In this document: positions 1 through 9,183 of the stretch, piece by piece | How the letters are laid out: every line of letters begins with the position of its first letter | Numbering within the stretch: the first letter of the stretch is position 1 | Assembly: GCA_049999805.1 (NCBI GenBank) | Contig: JBNGIO010002029.1 | Location: forward strand, 1-23,341 | Direction: 5' to 3' | Length of the DNA stretch: 23,341 nucleotides | Origin: Folioceros fuciformis | Lineage: Eukaryota; Anthocerotophyta; Anthocerotopsida; Anthocerotales | Notes under the pieces: generated by a model | Database searches by the model: none | Told to the model about the DNA's origin: nothing | The model's input: the letters and a program-made list of their open reading frames with translations, nothing else | Program-made: the position numbers and the translations under genes

Positions 1-68
1 GGAAATGGGAGTGCACTTGTTGCCGCGTCTCAGCTTAGGGTTGTGGGGGTGGTGGTGTTTGCTTGCAG

Positions 69-1468
69 ATCCTGATCGGCCCAAGAACGACAAGGCGACC
101 ATTCTGGGAGATAGCGTGCAGACGGTGAGGGAATTGCGGGCAGAAGTGAAGCGGCTCAAGGCGGAGCACGACGCGCTATTGGACGAGTCCAGGGATGTAA
201 GTGAGGGAGTGCAGCAGTGGGTGTTACGGCTGGTGGCATTGCAGGAGCCTGGGCTGCATTTGATGGATGATGGGGTGTGTGCAGCTGACGCAGGAGAAAT
301 CAGAGTTGCGGGAGGAGAAGTCGAGCCTACAGACGGACACTGACAGCCTGCAAGCGCAGCTGCAGCAGAGGTTGCAACTCATCATGCCCTGGGTGGGCAT
401 GGACGTGTCGGCCATGATGGGAGGCTCTCCTTACCCTTATCCTTCCGTGCCCATGGCCCCTGCTGCTGTTCGGCCACAAGGTGGTGTTGCTGCTTCAGGC
501 GCTGCTGCTGCAGCGGCTGCTCCTCCTCCTGGCCAATCTCAGCAGCAACAGCAGCACGCTCTTCCCTACGTGCCTGCTCCCGGGGCCGGAGCGGGCTTCC
601 CCATACACCCTCCTCCCCTGCAGGCGTTTGCCATGTTCGGGAGCAGGCACGGGGATGGAGCTGTGCCTCCCTACATGCACTACCCGCATTACCCTCCTCC
701 CCCGTCCCACTCCCATGTGGAGAGGCCGTATGCACAGTACCCATCTGCCATGCAGCCTCCTCCTGGCTACCTTATGCAGATGCAGGCTCAGGTGTCGGGT
801 GCTCCAGGGCCCCCCTTCTACCGACCTTACGGGGCCCCTGGCATGCCGTCATCGCAGCCTCCTCCCCCACCACCACCTCCTCCTCCAGCCCACGAGATCT
901 CCCAGAGCGGGCCTGAAGGAGAGCAGTCCACCTCGTCCCACCAGCCTCCTTCCTCGCACGACCACACTGATGTGCAGACTGTGTTGCAGCTCAAGACAGG
1001 AGGCAACTCGTCAGCATCAGGACGGGTCCCTCAGTCCACTCAAGGAGCAGGAGCAGCATCAGCATCTGGAGGGAAAGCACAGCAGGTGGTACCATTGCTT
1101 CTTTGCCCTCTTCCTCTTCCTCACCTTCACCATAACACTCAAGTAATGCCATGCAAGCTTGTACGTGACATGACACTAACTGTGTGGCCCATTCCCAGCC
1201 TGCTAGCACTGTTTCTGCATCCTCCAGCCTGCACAAGGAGTCGGTGAAGAGGGAAGACAGCTCAGGAGCCCCGCAGGCAAGTGATGCGTCCACACCCCTC
1301 GATCTCAGTCTGAGAACCACTTCAGCGGCACCCACAGCTTCCAGTCAGAGTGCCTCGTCCGCTGGTAGTGACGTTGAAGGTGCCAGAGGAGATGGAGACA
1401 TACGACACAATCAGGAGGCTCGGGAGCAAAGACGGTCTCCGGACCCAGAAAACCCAACAACCCCCTAA
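69..1468 (+). CDS. bHLH transcription factor, subgroup IVb (bHLH11/bHLH121-like), 5' end outside window
   Basis: Exons 69-196, 285-1085 and 1199-1468 give about 398 residues ending at TAG/TAA-type stop 1466-1468; both visible introns (88 and 113 bases) are phase 0, and the first exon enters mid-codon after an acceptor at 67-68. The basic region and helix 1 lie upstream of the window. What remains begins with the loop and helix 2 (DPDRPKNDKATILGD), runs into a long leucine-zipper-like coil (LTQEKSELREEKSSL, then MPWVGMD), and continues as a Pro/Tyr/His/Gln-rich tail with poly-Ala and a poly-Pro run near 860-890. The DKATILGD, ESRDLTQEK.ELREEK and MPWxxMD blocks match, from memory, Arabidopsis bHLH121 (URI) and bHLH11, nuclear regulators of iron-deficiency responses. 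The last exon carries LDLSL (1298-1312), an LxLxL EAR-type repression motif. The family is confident; which of the two paralogues it corresponds to is not, and a pre-duplication co-orthologue is plausible. Confidence 0.86.
1298..1312 (+). other. LxLxL (EAR-type) motif in the bHLH protein
   Basis: Codons CTC GAT CTC AGT CTG read LDLSL in the final exon. LxLxL motifs recruit TOPLESS-type corepressors in plants, and bHLH11 of Arabidopsis is reported to use such motifs. The function here is inferred. Confidence 0.55.
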
Positions 1469-1985
1469 CACTGCCTTCCCATCCAATTTTGTGAGTTGTA
1501 TTTATGTATGTGACATCACATCCACCAACAGGCTCTCTCACATTCATGGGGCCCGGCACATCTTCTCTGTCGGATCAATTGGATCCGCCTCCTCTACGAT
1601 AAATCTTCTCCTATTTCGGGATTCTGTTTTGTTCCTGGTCTCTAACGCAGCATCCAGGACACCATATTACACCAACTGGTATCACATCCCCCTCTAAGTA
1701 GCACCTCCACCGCTAAGTAGCACTTCGCTCTGTACATCAGCTTGTACTGAAAGCGATATAAAATGTTAACCTCTGGAGTTTATAGTACTTTCTTCCCTCT
1801 GCACATGTGCTGCGCTGCAGCGCATGTCAGGGAAAAAATCTTGTACCAACGGGTGAATTGAATGCAACAACTCCCAAGCGGTCCGAGTATAATTTGGACT
1901 GGCTTGCTTCCAATTGTGCTACATAGCCTATCAAGTATGCCATGGCCCCTGGACGCTCCTTGTACATGATGCACGCACCTCGAGA

Positions 1986-2016
1986 TAGCGACTTTGGTTG
2001 GTAGCGACTTTGGTTG
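1986..2016 (+). repeat. Two-copy tandem repeat, period 16
   Basis: TAGCGACTTTGGTTG occurs at 1986-2000 and again at 2002-2016, separated by one G. Confidence 0.85.
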
Positions 2017-2261
2017 AATACAACGATCTGTCAGTCACCCCTGCATCACGTTCGCCAGACAGAACTCTGGTGTCCATCTTGCTACTGCTAGGCCTAGGCG
2101 TATTATCTCGTGTCTCCTTCATGGCCCCAGGTGGAAAACATTTAAGGCTTCTTTACTTCAAACGCACGCACTTCGTGCTTTTGCTTTACTACCTTTCCCT
2201 TCAGTCTCTCCTCCTTTTTCTCTTCGCCTCCATCATTTTGCGCAACAACATCCTCATTGCT

Positions 2262-2318
2262 CTTTTCATGTTCTCCTTGCTTTCGCCTCCATCACCTTTT
2301 CATGTTCTCCTTGCTTTC
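2262..2318 (+). repeat. Two-copy direct repeat in a pyrimidine-rich tract
   Basis: An identical 23-base segment beginning CTTTTCATGTTCTCC sits at 2262-2284 and 2296-2318 (period 34). The flanking TTCGCCTCCATCA also occurs twice (2223-2235 and 2282-2294). Confidence 0.8.
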
Positions 2319-2584
2319 TTGGCTCTACTTCTTGTAGCTGAAGTGTTTTCAATTCAGACCTTCTACTCTCTTGGATTGTTTGATCACCTGCTTATTTTTC
2401 AAATCCTTTCTCTCCACACGCCCCTCCAACCATCTTATCTAAGGTACCATTTCGAATGACGATCGTGCACATCAAGGCGTCGAAAACGTTTTACCTTGCA
2501 GCACGGAAGTACCACATCGATTGACGATTGCCCACATAGTGCCCCACATCTGGTCGTCGAAAGTGGCTGATGAAGCCCAGCTAG

Positions 2585-2657
2585 TGGAGAAGACGGGCAT
2601 CGATCCCGTTACCTCCCGTATGCGAAACGGGCGCTCTACCATTTGAGCTACTCCCCC
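2585..2657 (-). tRNA. tRNA-Ala (anticodon CGC)
   Basis: Read on the minus strand, 73 bases fold as a full cloverleaf. The acceptor stem GGGGGAG pairs with CTTCTCC, the D arm is GCTC/GAGC, the anticodon arm CCCGT-TTCGCAT-ACGGG carries anticodon CGC, the variable loop has five bases, the T arm is ACGGG-ATCGATG-CCCGT, and the discriminator is A. The third acceptor pair is G3:U70, the classic alanine identity element. There is no intron, and CCA is not encoded, as expected for a nuclear gene. Internal A box (TAGCTCAAATGG) and B box (GGATCGATGCC) promoter elements are present. The first run of four T on the minus strand lies about 100 bases downstream (2483-2486), farther than usual. Plastid tRNA-Ala is UGC with a group II intron, so this is a nuclear gene. 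Confidence 0.95.
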
Positions 2658-3030
2658 ATAGGCACGACTAGTGTCTATACATATTTTTTGATTTTTCTGT
2701 GTTACGTCCCACGTTGATGAAACAGGAAGACTGCTGTCAGACAACTTATGTATTTGGGCAACCCTTGTCCTGATGCTTACATGGAAACGATCGCTGTGTG
2801 GCCCGTGTACTTGAAGTTAACAGGAAGTAGCAGCTTTTTCTTCTTTCTCACTGGAGCTGTTGCGCTGCGAGTGCAATTGTTACAGAGTAGGGCGCGTTTC
2901 AGGTGCTGATCTGCGGCGGATCTGAGGCGGATCAGGCCATGCCCGGAGCGAGGGAGTGAGGCAGCGGGTGTGAAGAATTCGGGAGAGAAGGACACGATCA
3001 GGGACGCTCAGCACCAGTAGCCGGGCAGTC
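2658..3030 (+). promoter_or_regulatory. Upstream region and 5' UTR of the ARF-GAP gene
   Basis: 373 bases between the 5' end of the tRNA gene and the ARF-GAP ATG. There is no coding signal. The GC- and GA-rich stretch 2885-3030 directly before the ATG looks like a 5' leader. I see no clear TATA box. The promoter location is inferred from position only. Confidence 0.35.
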
Positions 3031-5581
3031 ATGGCTGCGGAGGAGCAGCTGGATCGAGATACACTTTTCAGAAAGATGAAATCCAAGGCTGAGAATAAGG
3101 TGGGAGCCTAGCTATTTTGCTGTCAAGGGATTGGATTCGTTATGAATACACGCAAATGAATTGAATCTACGGAACCTCTGTCGTGGTTTGTGGTTGCGTG
3201 GTTGGTTATGGCTGGGACTGGACTCCTAGTTATCGTAGTTGTTTGTTTTGTGTGACCGACCGTTGTGGGCAAGACTCGGGTCGTGTTGGGTATTCCCATC
3301 AAATGACGGAACTACTGTGACTATGATCTGCAGATGTGTTTTGACTGCAACGCGAAAAACCCGACGTGGTGCTCAGTTACTTATGGCGTGTTCATCTGCC
3401 TAGACTGCTCTGCACTTCACCGTAGCCTTGGTGTTCATATCAGTTTTGTGAGGTGCGCAGTATTAGGGGTTGCCTTGCCCGGCTTACGTACTCTCTTATT
3501 CTGGCTGTTTTCACCTGACATAGGTCTGTTTTTTCGTCTGTAGGTCTACGACTTTGGACAGCTGGAGCCAAGAACAGTTGAAGCTGATGAGTTTTGGCGG
3601 CAACGCTCGAGCTTTGACCTTCTTCAAGCAGCATGGTTGGACTGACGGTGGGAAGATTGAATCTAAATACACTTCTCGGGCAGCAGAGCTGTACAAGCAG
3701 CTACTTGTGAAGGAAGTTGCAAAGAGTGCTGCCACAGCCATTGCTCTGAACTCGCCCCCCTCAAAGACACCATCTGTATCAAACGGATTTTCGGACCAGA
3801 AAAGTGATCACGATTTTTTCGATGCCAAATATGTCAACAATGCACCTGCCCCTGCTCCCTCATTACCTGCCGCCCAAACCGCTGCTCCTGCGGCTTCTGC
3901 CTCCCGGCCGGCATTAGGCAGTGGTATAAAGAAGGTGCCCACTCTTGGGGCTAAGAAGATTGTGGGAGGTAAAGCTGGAGGGCTCGGTGTGAAGAAATTG
4001 ACCACAAAGGTAGGTGTTAGACTCTAGTCTCCACTTTTGGCTTTGAGAGTCCATAATACTATGCCCTGATTGATTTTCTTGCAGCTGGAGCTTTCAGTTG
4101 GTGATTTCTTTTGATTCCTGAACGAATATTGATGGCTTGGGAGGATATCGATATGGTGCACTTTGTAAGGTGACTGGCAAGATCGGTTGATTTGGTTACT
4201 AACTGGTTCTTTGTTGCCAGCCTAGTGAAGGGTTGTATGATCAGAAGCCAGTTGATCCACCTCCAGAGCCTCTAGTTGCGATAACAACCTCAGCAACAGT
4301 GTCTGCACCCCACTCTTCTCGGTTCATGTACACGGATGATCAGCTGACAACCAGTTCAAATGGTGGAGGTTCCCACTCATCTGTACACGTATCTGCACCA
4401 ACCGCAGGAGGAGACTTTTTCGCCGAGTTTGGAGCCGGCTCTGGCAATCGAAAACCATTGTCTTCCAGCCGCTCAAAAATTCAGGTACATTGAGCTTCCC
4501 AAGAGGCTGCAGTTTCCAGCCAGATTACGTCGAATAGTTATGTTCAAATCTGTCACCAACAGGTTGAGGAGAGCAGTGAAGCACAACGGAAGTTTGCAAA
4601 TGCAAAATCCATATCTTCTGCACAGTTTTTTGGAGATGCCAGTAAAGCTGTGGACACGGAGAATACAGTCAGACTTCAGAAGTTTGCCGTGAGTAAAGCT
4701 GTGACAAGTCCTCAATATGAGGCTGTTTGTGTGGTGGATTTATATTCTGCTTTGGCAATCTGAGAGTGTGAGTATGCATTCACGTGTGGTAACTGACTGG
4801 ACTTCCCAATGTGCTCTTGAAAACCGCAGAATTCGTCATCTATTTCAAGTGCAGACTTTTTTGACCGTGATGAGGGCAGCAGCAGTGCCTCACCTATGGA
4901 TCTTACTGCCTCAGAGTTTATGACAAAGCTGTCGATGCAGGTATGTGGCTGCTTGTGGCTGGCCTTCAACTTAGACTTTCTATGGCTGGTGCTGAACTGT
5001 AACTCCATGTTGCTGGTGTTGAATTGCATCTGCTTGTGTCTGGTTTTTAACTTCAACTCCTTGTGGCTGGTCATTAACTGCAATTGGGGATGAGTATATA
5101 TGATTCGCTTCCAACCTGGCTCTGTGAGCGCTAATGGTACCTCGTGTTGGCTATCGCTGGTGTGGGTCAAATCTTCTTGCGTACCTTTTTGACTTGTCCC
5201 GGTTTGGTCTCTTGAAAGAAATCAAGAGTAGGCAGTTTACTAACTTCGCTTCCAAAATAGAAAAATGATGGAAGGGGGGTATTTTTAGATCCTCCTTTTC
5301 TTCAGGCCTAATATGTCCAGGTTGTCCTCGATGCATTATGATGCACAGGGTGAAGCCCCTTTCCAAGCAGATGCTTTTTCATTCCCTGGCTAAAGTGATT
5401 TGTAGTTTGGACAAACCCAGGTTTAATTCACGGTAGCTTGGACCCAGGGCTAATGGATCTTCATGCTTTTCAGGCCTCCCAGGATATGACAACGTTGAAA
5501 AATATAGCTGGAGATACTGGGAAGATGCTCTCATCCATGGCATCCAATTTCATTAGAGACCTCAATTACAACAACTTCTAG
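3031..5581 (+). CDS. ARF GTPase-activating protein, Glo3/ArfGAP2-3 type (AGD8/9/10-like)
   Basis: Seven exons, 3031-3099, 3334-3452, 3544-4009, 4221-4484, 4563-4688, 4830-4940 and 5474-5581, give 420 residues, close to the roughly 385-400 of the Arabidopsis relatives. The protein stimulates GTP hydrolysis by ARF on COPI-coated Golgi membranes. Residues 1-130 are the ArfGAP domain: zinc ligands C25-x2-C28-x16-C45-x2-C48, then the [18 protein letters not shown] block with the catalytic Arg, then [20 protein letters not shown]. The middle is Ala/Pro-rich, then basic ([15 protein letters not shown]). The C-terminus has two Glo3-type motifs, ISSAQFFGD (323-331) and [10 protein letters not shown] (353-362), followed by an amphipathic segment. 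All exon phases agree (0,2,0,0,0,0). In NPTWCSV the usual Ala after Trp is Cys. The start gives [13 protein letters not shown], the normal N-terminus of the family. Confidence 0.93.
4956..5090 (+). repeat. 27-base minisatellite, five degenerate units, in the last ARF-GAP intron
   Basis: Units at 4956-4982, 4983-5009, 5010-5036, 5037-5063 and 5064-5090 share a TGGCTGGTnnTnAACTnCAA-like core. The period is a multiple of three, so translation in either strand gives a nine-residue repeat: WLVLNCNSM-like on plus and a Ser-His-Lys-rich version on minus. It lies 15 bases inside intron 6. Confidence 0.8.
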
Positions 5582-6423
5582 AGAGTATGTGCAAGCACAC
5601 AGCCTGAGCGTGGTGACCTCTAATGGACCCATCGCTAGGAGGTTGCCCCTCTTTAGGAGATGATTGTCTTCTGCATTTTGGGAACTGTTGTGTATTTTCA
5701 AGCATTTGGCTCTGCGTGCTAAGGGGACTGGTGCTGCTGCAGCAGTGACATCTCTTACTTACCCTTCATGTTCTCATCCTCGCATTTATGCAGATCTGAG
5801 TTTCACACTGCGTAATGTTTTTGTGGTCTGCATGGGCTGGAGAAGCATAATGATATGGTACAACAGATAGGGAGATTGGTTTTGAAGGAACATTCTGGTG
5901 TCTGAGGCGGAGTGTGATTGCACCTTCGTAGTCCGTCTGAAATTGGATGTCCTGGCGCCGGAGTGTACCCTTCTCTTTCCTCAGGATTTTGGAAGTTGTG
6001 TTGCAGATTGGCGACCTGAGGTTCTTGAAGTGATGAAGCTAGCCTGCAGAGTGATGGAAGATAATCGACGGAAATGCCCGTGTAGAAGTATGCTTCTCTA
6101 CACGGGCCCTGGTGGCCCAGTAGCTACGAAGCACGCAATTGCGCATGGCGAACTGGCTCATCGACCTTATTCTGTGGTTCTTGCACCTTCGCCCCTCGTT
6201 CTCTTGTGACGGGCATCCATAGAAGAGTATTTTTTTTCATATTTTTGGAACCTGGTTCTTTTCAACTCCCGACTGAGGAAGGTGGCACTTAATGCCATAC
6301 AGCACAGACGTCATCTCTGGCGCAGGCCATCCCCAGACTCCCGAGTTTATTCGACGTTACTGTATCAGTTTTAGAGACGAGGCTTGTACTTTAGGTAAGG
6401 ATACAAATAATTGCGAAAAATGT
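5582..6423. other. Convergent 3' region of ARF-GAP (+) and GRAS (-) genes
   Basis: Presumed 3' UTRs of both genes. The 103-codon plus frame at 5898-6209 starts with GTG, has no recognisable domain and crosses a hairpin, so I do not call it a gene. Confidence 0.5.
6076..6107. repeat. Inverted repeat (hairpin) in the ARF-GAP/GRAS convergent region
   Basis: Left arm GCCCGTGTAGAAG (6076-6088) and right arm CTTCTCTACACGGGC (6093-6107) form 10 plus 3 base pairs with a two-base bulge and a TATG loop. Confidence 0.75.
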
Positions 6424-9183
6424 TTAACAATCCCAAAAGGAGGCGGCAAAGAGCGGGCGCTCCTTCCACCTCAAAATCAAGCACTCCTGCTGTTGCGCGA
6501 CCTGGAAGCCGTTACCGGGATACTGGTTGAGAAACCTCTCCACCTGCGTACTGCACCGGTGAGGAACAGCCTTGGGCTTGAATCCCGCCTTCAAGAAACG
6601 AGCTCGCCACTGGTGCGGCGTTTCGTAACGCTCAACCCTCTCCTCCCCCTCGCAGGCTACGATGTTGATGATTTCCCGGCCGAACCACAGCTGCTCGATC
6701 TGAGCTCTCTCCGGACTGTCCTGCTCCAGAGCCGCGGCCAAAGAGTCGAAGATGGCCGAATAGAAATGCAGCGCCTCCAGAAAGCGGGCCAGGAAATGAG
6801 AGCCGTTATGGTTGGCATCCGGCTCCAAGACGCATACCACCCTGGGCTGCAGGCTCCGCAGCACAGCCAGGAAGTTGGCTATGGTCCGCCCGCTCTCGTC
6901 GTGCAACAGCTTGTGCAACACGCCGGAACAGCTCACCGCCAGGCAAGATCGCGTCTCCGCCGCCGCTCCCAGCATCCACGGCTGTAGGCTGGCCGCCGCC
7001 TCCACCATTGTGGCGGTGAATTCGAAGGCCACGCCCAGGGAGTTGGCGTAGCTGGCGATTTGCTGCCCCGCCTCGTGCACATCGTCCAGCGAGCAGGGCG
7101 GGTGGAAGTTCTTGTGGCTCAGTACCGCGGCCGTGAGGCGTATTCGAGCAGGGGGACCCCCGGCCCGAGAATTGAGATCCTGCAGCAGCGAGATCCACTG
7201 CCAGCTCTTCACCAGGGACAAGTCCAGCACATGCACATCCTCTTCTCCCTCAAAGGCCTCCAGGATGGCCCGGTTGGCCGCCATCCCGCAGAATTTGGGA
7301 ATGGGACACACGTCGTGCAGGTACTGGCAGGCCTGCAGCACCGCCTCCTCCGTGGGCTCCTTGCACCCCAACGCCTTGTACAGCCCCGGTCCGCTACCGA
7401 TGCCCGCCATCCGGGCCACTAACCCGTACGTGAAGTAGGAGGCCACGCGCTGCATGGAATCTCCGTATGGCGACAGCATCGCGCTCAGCTCTGACAATAT
7501 GGAATTCGCATGTGCGAAGTTGCAGCTGCCAATTGCGTCTGCGCAGCTGATTACCAGGTTCACCAGATGCACTCCCGGGGAAACCTCCTCTTCCGGATCC
7601 GCCAGGTCATGGTGGGAACACGAACGGATGGGGTCAGGTGGGGGTACCAGTGTCGGTGCGGGAAAGCCAGTGGAGCGAGCCATGACCATCTGCCTCACGG
7701 TGGTGGGATCCGGCACACCTGCTTGCATAACTTGACTGTATCCCGACTCCTGCAACACACTGCCCACTGGGAAGTGCTCCTCCTGCCAGCTTCTCTCCAT
7801 CGGCAGGCATTGCGTGCTAGAAGGAAGCGGGTTGTACTCCTCCCACGGGACCGTTGGGTGGTAGTTAAACGTGACATCACCGCAGACTGCTGCTGCTGCT
7901 GCTGCTTCTGCGTCTTGGGTCATGGGTGTACCAGCCACTACGCCATCTCCTTCCGGGGATGCGAATGATGCGGACGACAAGGGGTAGTCAAATACAAGTG
8001 ATGGCAGAGGAGGGTCATTGAATATCGATTGAAAATTGAAGTCCCGAGGCGATTGGAATCTGCATGTCGGTTCTGACATTCTCACATCGTCGTACGTCAA
8101 AATCTCCGATGACCTCGACGATGTGAGAGTGCCTATTTCTGAAACAGAATGCCCGCCATACGTCTGTCTCTCCTCAGGCACCACAAGTGTCACACAATCC
8201 TCCAGGCCATGACACCCAGCTTTTTCACCTACTACCGCGCTCTTCACACTACCTGCAAAATTACCTGCTCCACTGCAGCCTTGTGCGGGGTTTGTGCAGC
8301 TGTAAGGATCTTCAGAATCAAGTGCAGCTAGAGGTTCAATAGCATCAACTTCAACTGTTGTGGGCAACCTAAGTCCATGATGCTTACTACTACCAGCAGG
8401 GACATGGAAATCAGGGACTGACCTCTGCTGCATTGGCATATGGTTATACGGCACACTGGCCAGGTGCACGTTGAAGGGCACTGCGGTGCTGGAGTCACCT
8501 GAATCGCTGCCGTTACTCTTTTTTGTCTTCGGGGAGCTGGAGTCCGCGTGATCTGCAATGCTTCGCTGGCTGTGACAGCTATTGGAGGAATTGCAGGCCG
8601 TGGACGATGATGTCGGGGAGGGCTCTGGTTGTTGCGGTAATGCTGTAACAACACCTAGTTGGCCACCATCTGTCCTCAGCACGCTCTCTAGGTCGGCCAC
8701 GATATTGTGCACATCCTTGTTCCTCAATTCCGCATCTTCCTGCATATGCCTCATCTCTTGTGCAGCTTGGTGAAAGATATGCGCCAGATTGAACTGCCTT
8801 GAAGAATGCAAATGCAAATAGCCCTCCACCCTCTCTTCACTTCCGCAGCAGCTACCTTGCATGTCAGCAAGCGCACCATGCGCGGGACTCGGCACAGTTA
8901 CATGTCCTGATGCATCAAGGCATGAAACTACACCGTCTCGCAGCGCTGGCCCGTCCACCTTGCTCACTTCTTGCCTCGCCTGCATTCCAGATTGCGACAC
9001 AGCCGTGGAAAGTTGCATGCTCGCGTTGTTACTGCTAATTGTGGAGATCAAAACACCGCGACCGGTTCCCGCACCGCCAATTCTCAATGCAAGGGCTTGT
9101 ACTTCGTCCTCCGTTCCAGAATTACAGTTATATGAAGCGGGTGATTCAGAGAGATGGGAAAGCCGTGTGGATCTGGACATCAT
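6424..9183 (-). CDS. GRAS-family transcription regulator (SCL3/DELLA-like GRAS domain)
   Basis: A single uninterrupted frame of 919 codons; an in-frame stop at 9211-9213 lies upstream of the two adjacent ATGs, which fixes the start. Residues 1 to about 530 are Ser/Asn/Gly-rich and probably disordered, with a short poly-Ala run near 425 and a small basic patch (PKTKK). The GRAS domain fills about 535-919. Its leucine heptad region has LVNLVISCADAIGS and SPYGDSMQRVASYF, the VHIID-like core reads VHVLDLSLVKSWQW (about 648-661), the second leucine/PFYRE region has CVLEPDANHNGSHFLARF and RYETPHQWRARFLKAGFKP, and the SAW end reads RPLFAASFWDC. GRAS proteins act in the nucleus as cofactors or regulators of hormone and developmental transcription. 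The GPGLYKAL, LLQDLNSR and GPPARIRLT blocks make SCL3 the nearest relative I can recall; no DELLA motif is seen. Lack of introns is normal for GRAS genes. Confidence 0.92.
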   Translation of the reverse strand: MMSRSTRLSHLSESPASYNCNSGTEDEVQALALRIGGAGTGRGVLISTISSNNASMQLSTAVSQSGMQARQEVSKVDGPALRDGVVSCLDASGHVTVPSPAHGALADMQGSCCGSEERVEGYLHLHSSRQFNLAHIFHQAAQEMRHMQEDAELRNKDVHNIVADLESVLRTDGGQLGVVTALPQQPEPSPTSSSTACNSSNSCHSQRSIADHADSSSPKTKKSNGSDSGDSSTAVPFNVHLASVPYNHMPMQQRSVPDFHVPAGSSKHHGLRLPTTVEVDAIEPLAALDSEDPYSCTNPAQGCSGAGNFAGSVKSAVVGEKAGCHGLEDCVTLVVPEERQTYGGHSVSEIGTLTSSRSSEILTYDDVRMSEPTCRFQSPRDFNFQSIFNDPPLPSLVFDYPLSSASFASPEGDGVVAGTPMTQDAEAAAAAAVCGDVTFNYHPTVPWEEYNPLPSSTQCLPMERSWQEEHFPVGSVLQESGYSQVMQAGVPDPTTVRQMVMARSTGFPAPTLVPPPDPIRSCSHHDLADPEEEVSPGVHLVNLVISCADAIGSCNFAHANSILSELSAMLSPYGDSMQRVASYFTYGLVARMAGIGSGPGLYKALGCKEPTEEAVLQACQYLHDVCPIPKFCGMAANRAILEAFEGEEDVHVLDLSLVKSWQWISLLQDLNSRAGGPPARIRLTAAVLSHKNFHPPCSLDDVHEAGQQIASYANSLGVAFEFTATMVEAAASLQPWMLGAAAETRSCLAVSCSGVLHKLLHDESGRTIANFLAVLRSLQPRVVCVLEPDANHNGSHFLARFLEALHFYSAIFDSLAAALEQDSPERAQIEQLWFGREIINIVACEGEERVERYETPHQWRARFLKAGFKPKAVPHRCSTQVERFLNQYPGNGFQVAQQQECLILRWKERPLFAASFWDC

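Larger units (their letters stand above)
1469..2584. other. 3' untranslated and intergenic stretch between the bHLH gene and tRNA-Ala
   Basis: No convincing coding sequence. The plus-strand frame open from about 1998 to 2459 is leucine/phenylalanine/serine-rich because it crosses a pyrimidine-rich tract, and it has no domain. Two small tandem repeats lie here (1986-2016 and 2262-2318). The segments around 2451-2493 and 2512-2572 resemble each other loosely (both contain a TCGAnTGACGAT core and GTCGAAA), which may be an old local duplication. Confidence 0.5.

Noticed and set aside
1998-2459. 153-codon plus frame rich in Leu, Phe and Ser with apparent hydrophobic segments
   Set aside because: It comes from a pyrimidine-rich tract with internal tandem repeats, begins without a true ATG, and lies where a 3' UTR or intergenic region is expected.
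2472-2744. 90-codon minus-strand frame
   Set aside because: It is the translation of the tRNA-Ala gene and its flanks; the VAQMVERPFRIREV pattern is a known artefact of tRNA genes.
6292-6987. 231-codon plus frame opposite the GRAS gene, and other long plus frames at 7060-7968
   Set aside because: All are antisense shadows of the strongly coding GRAS frame; none shows a domain.
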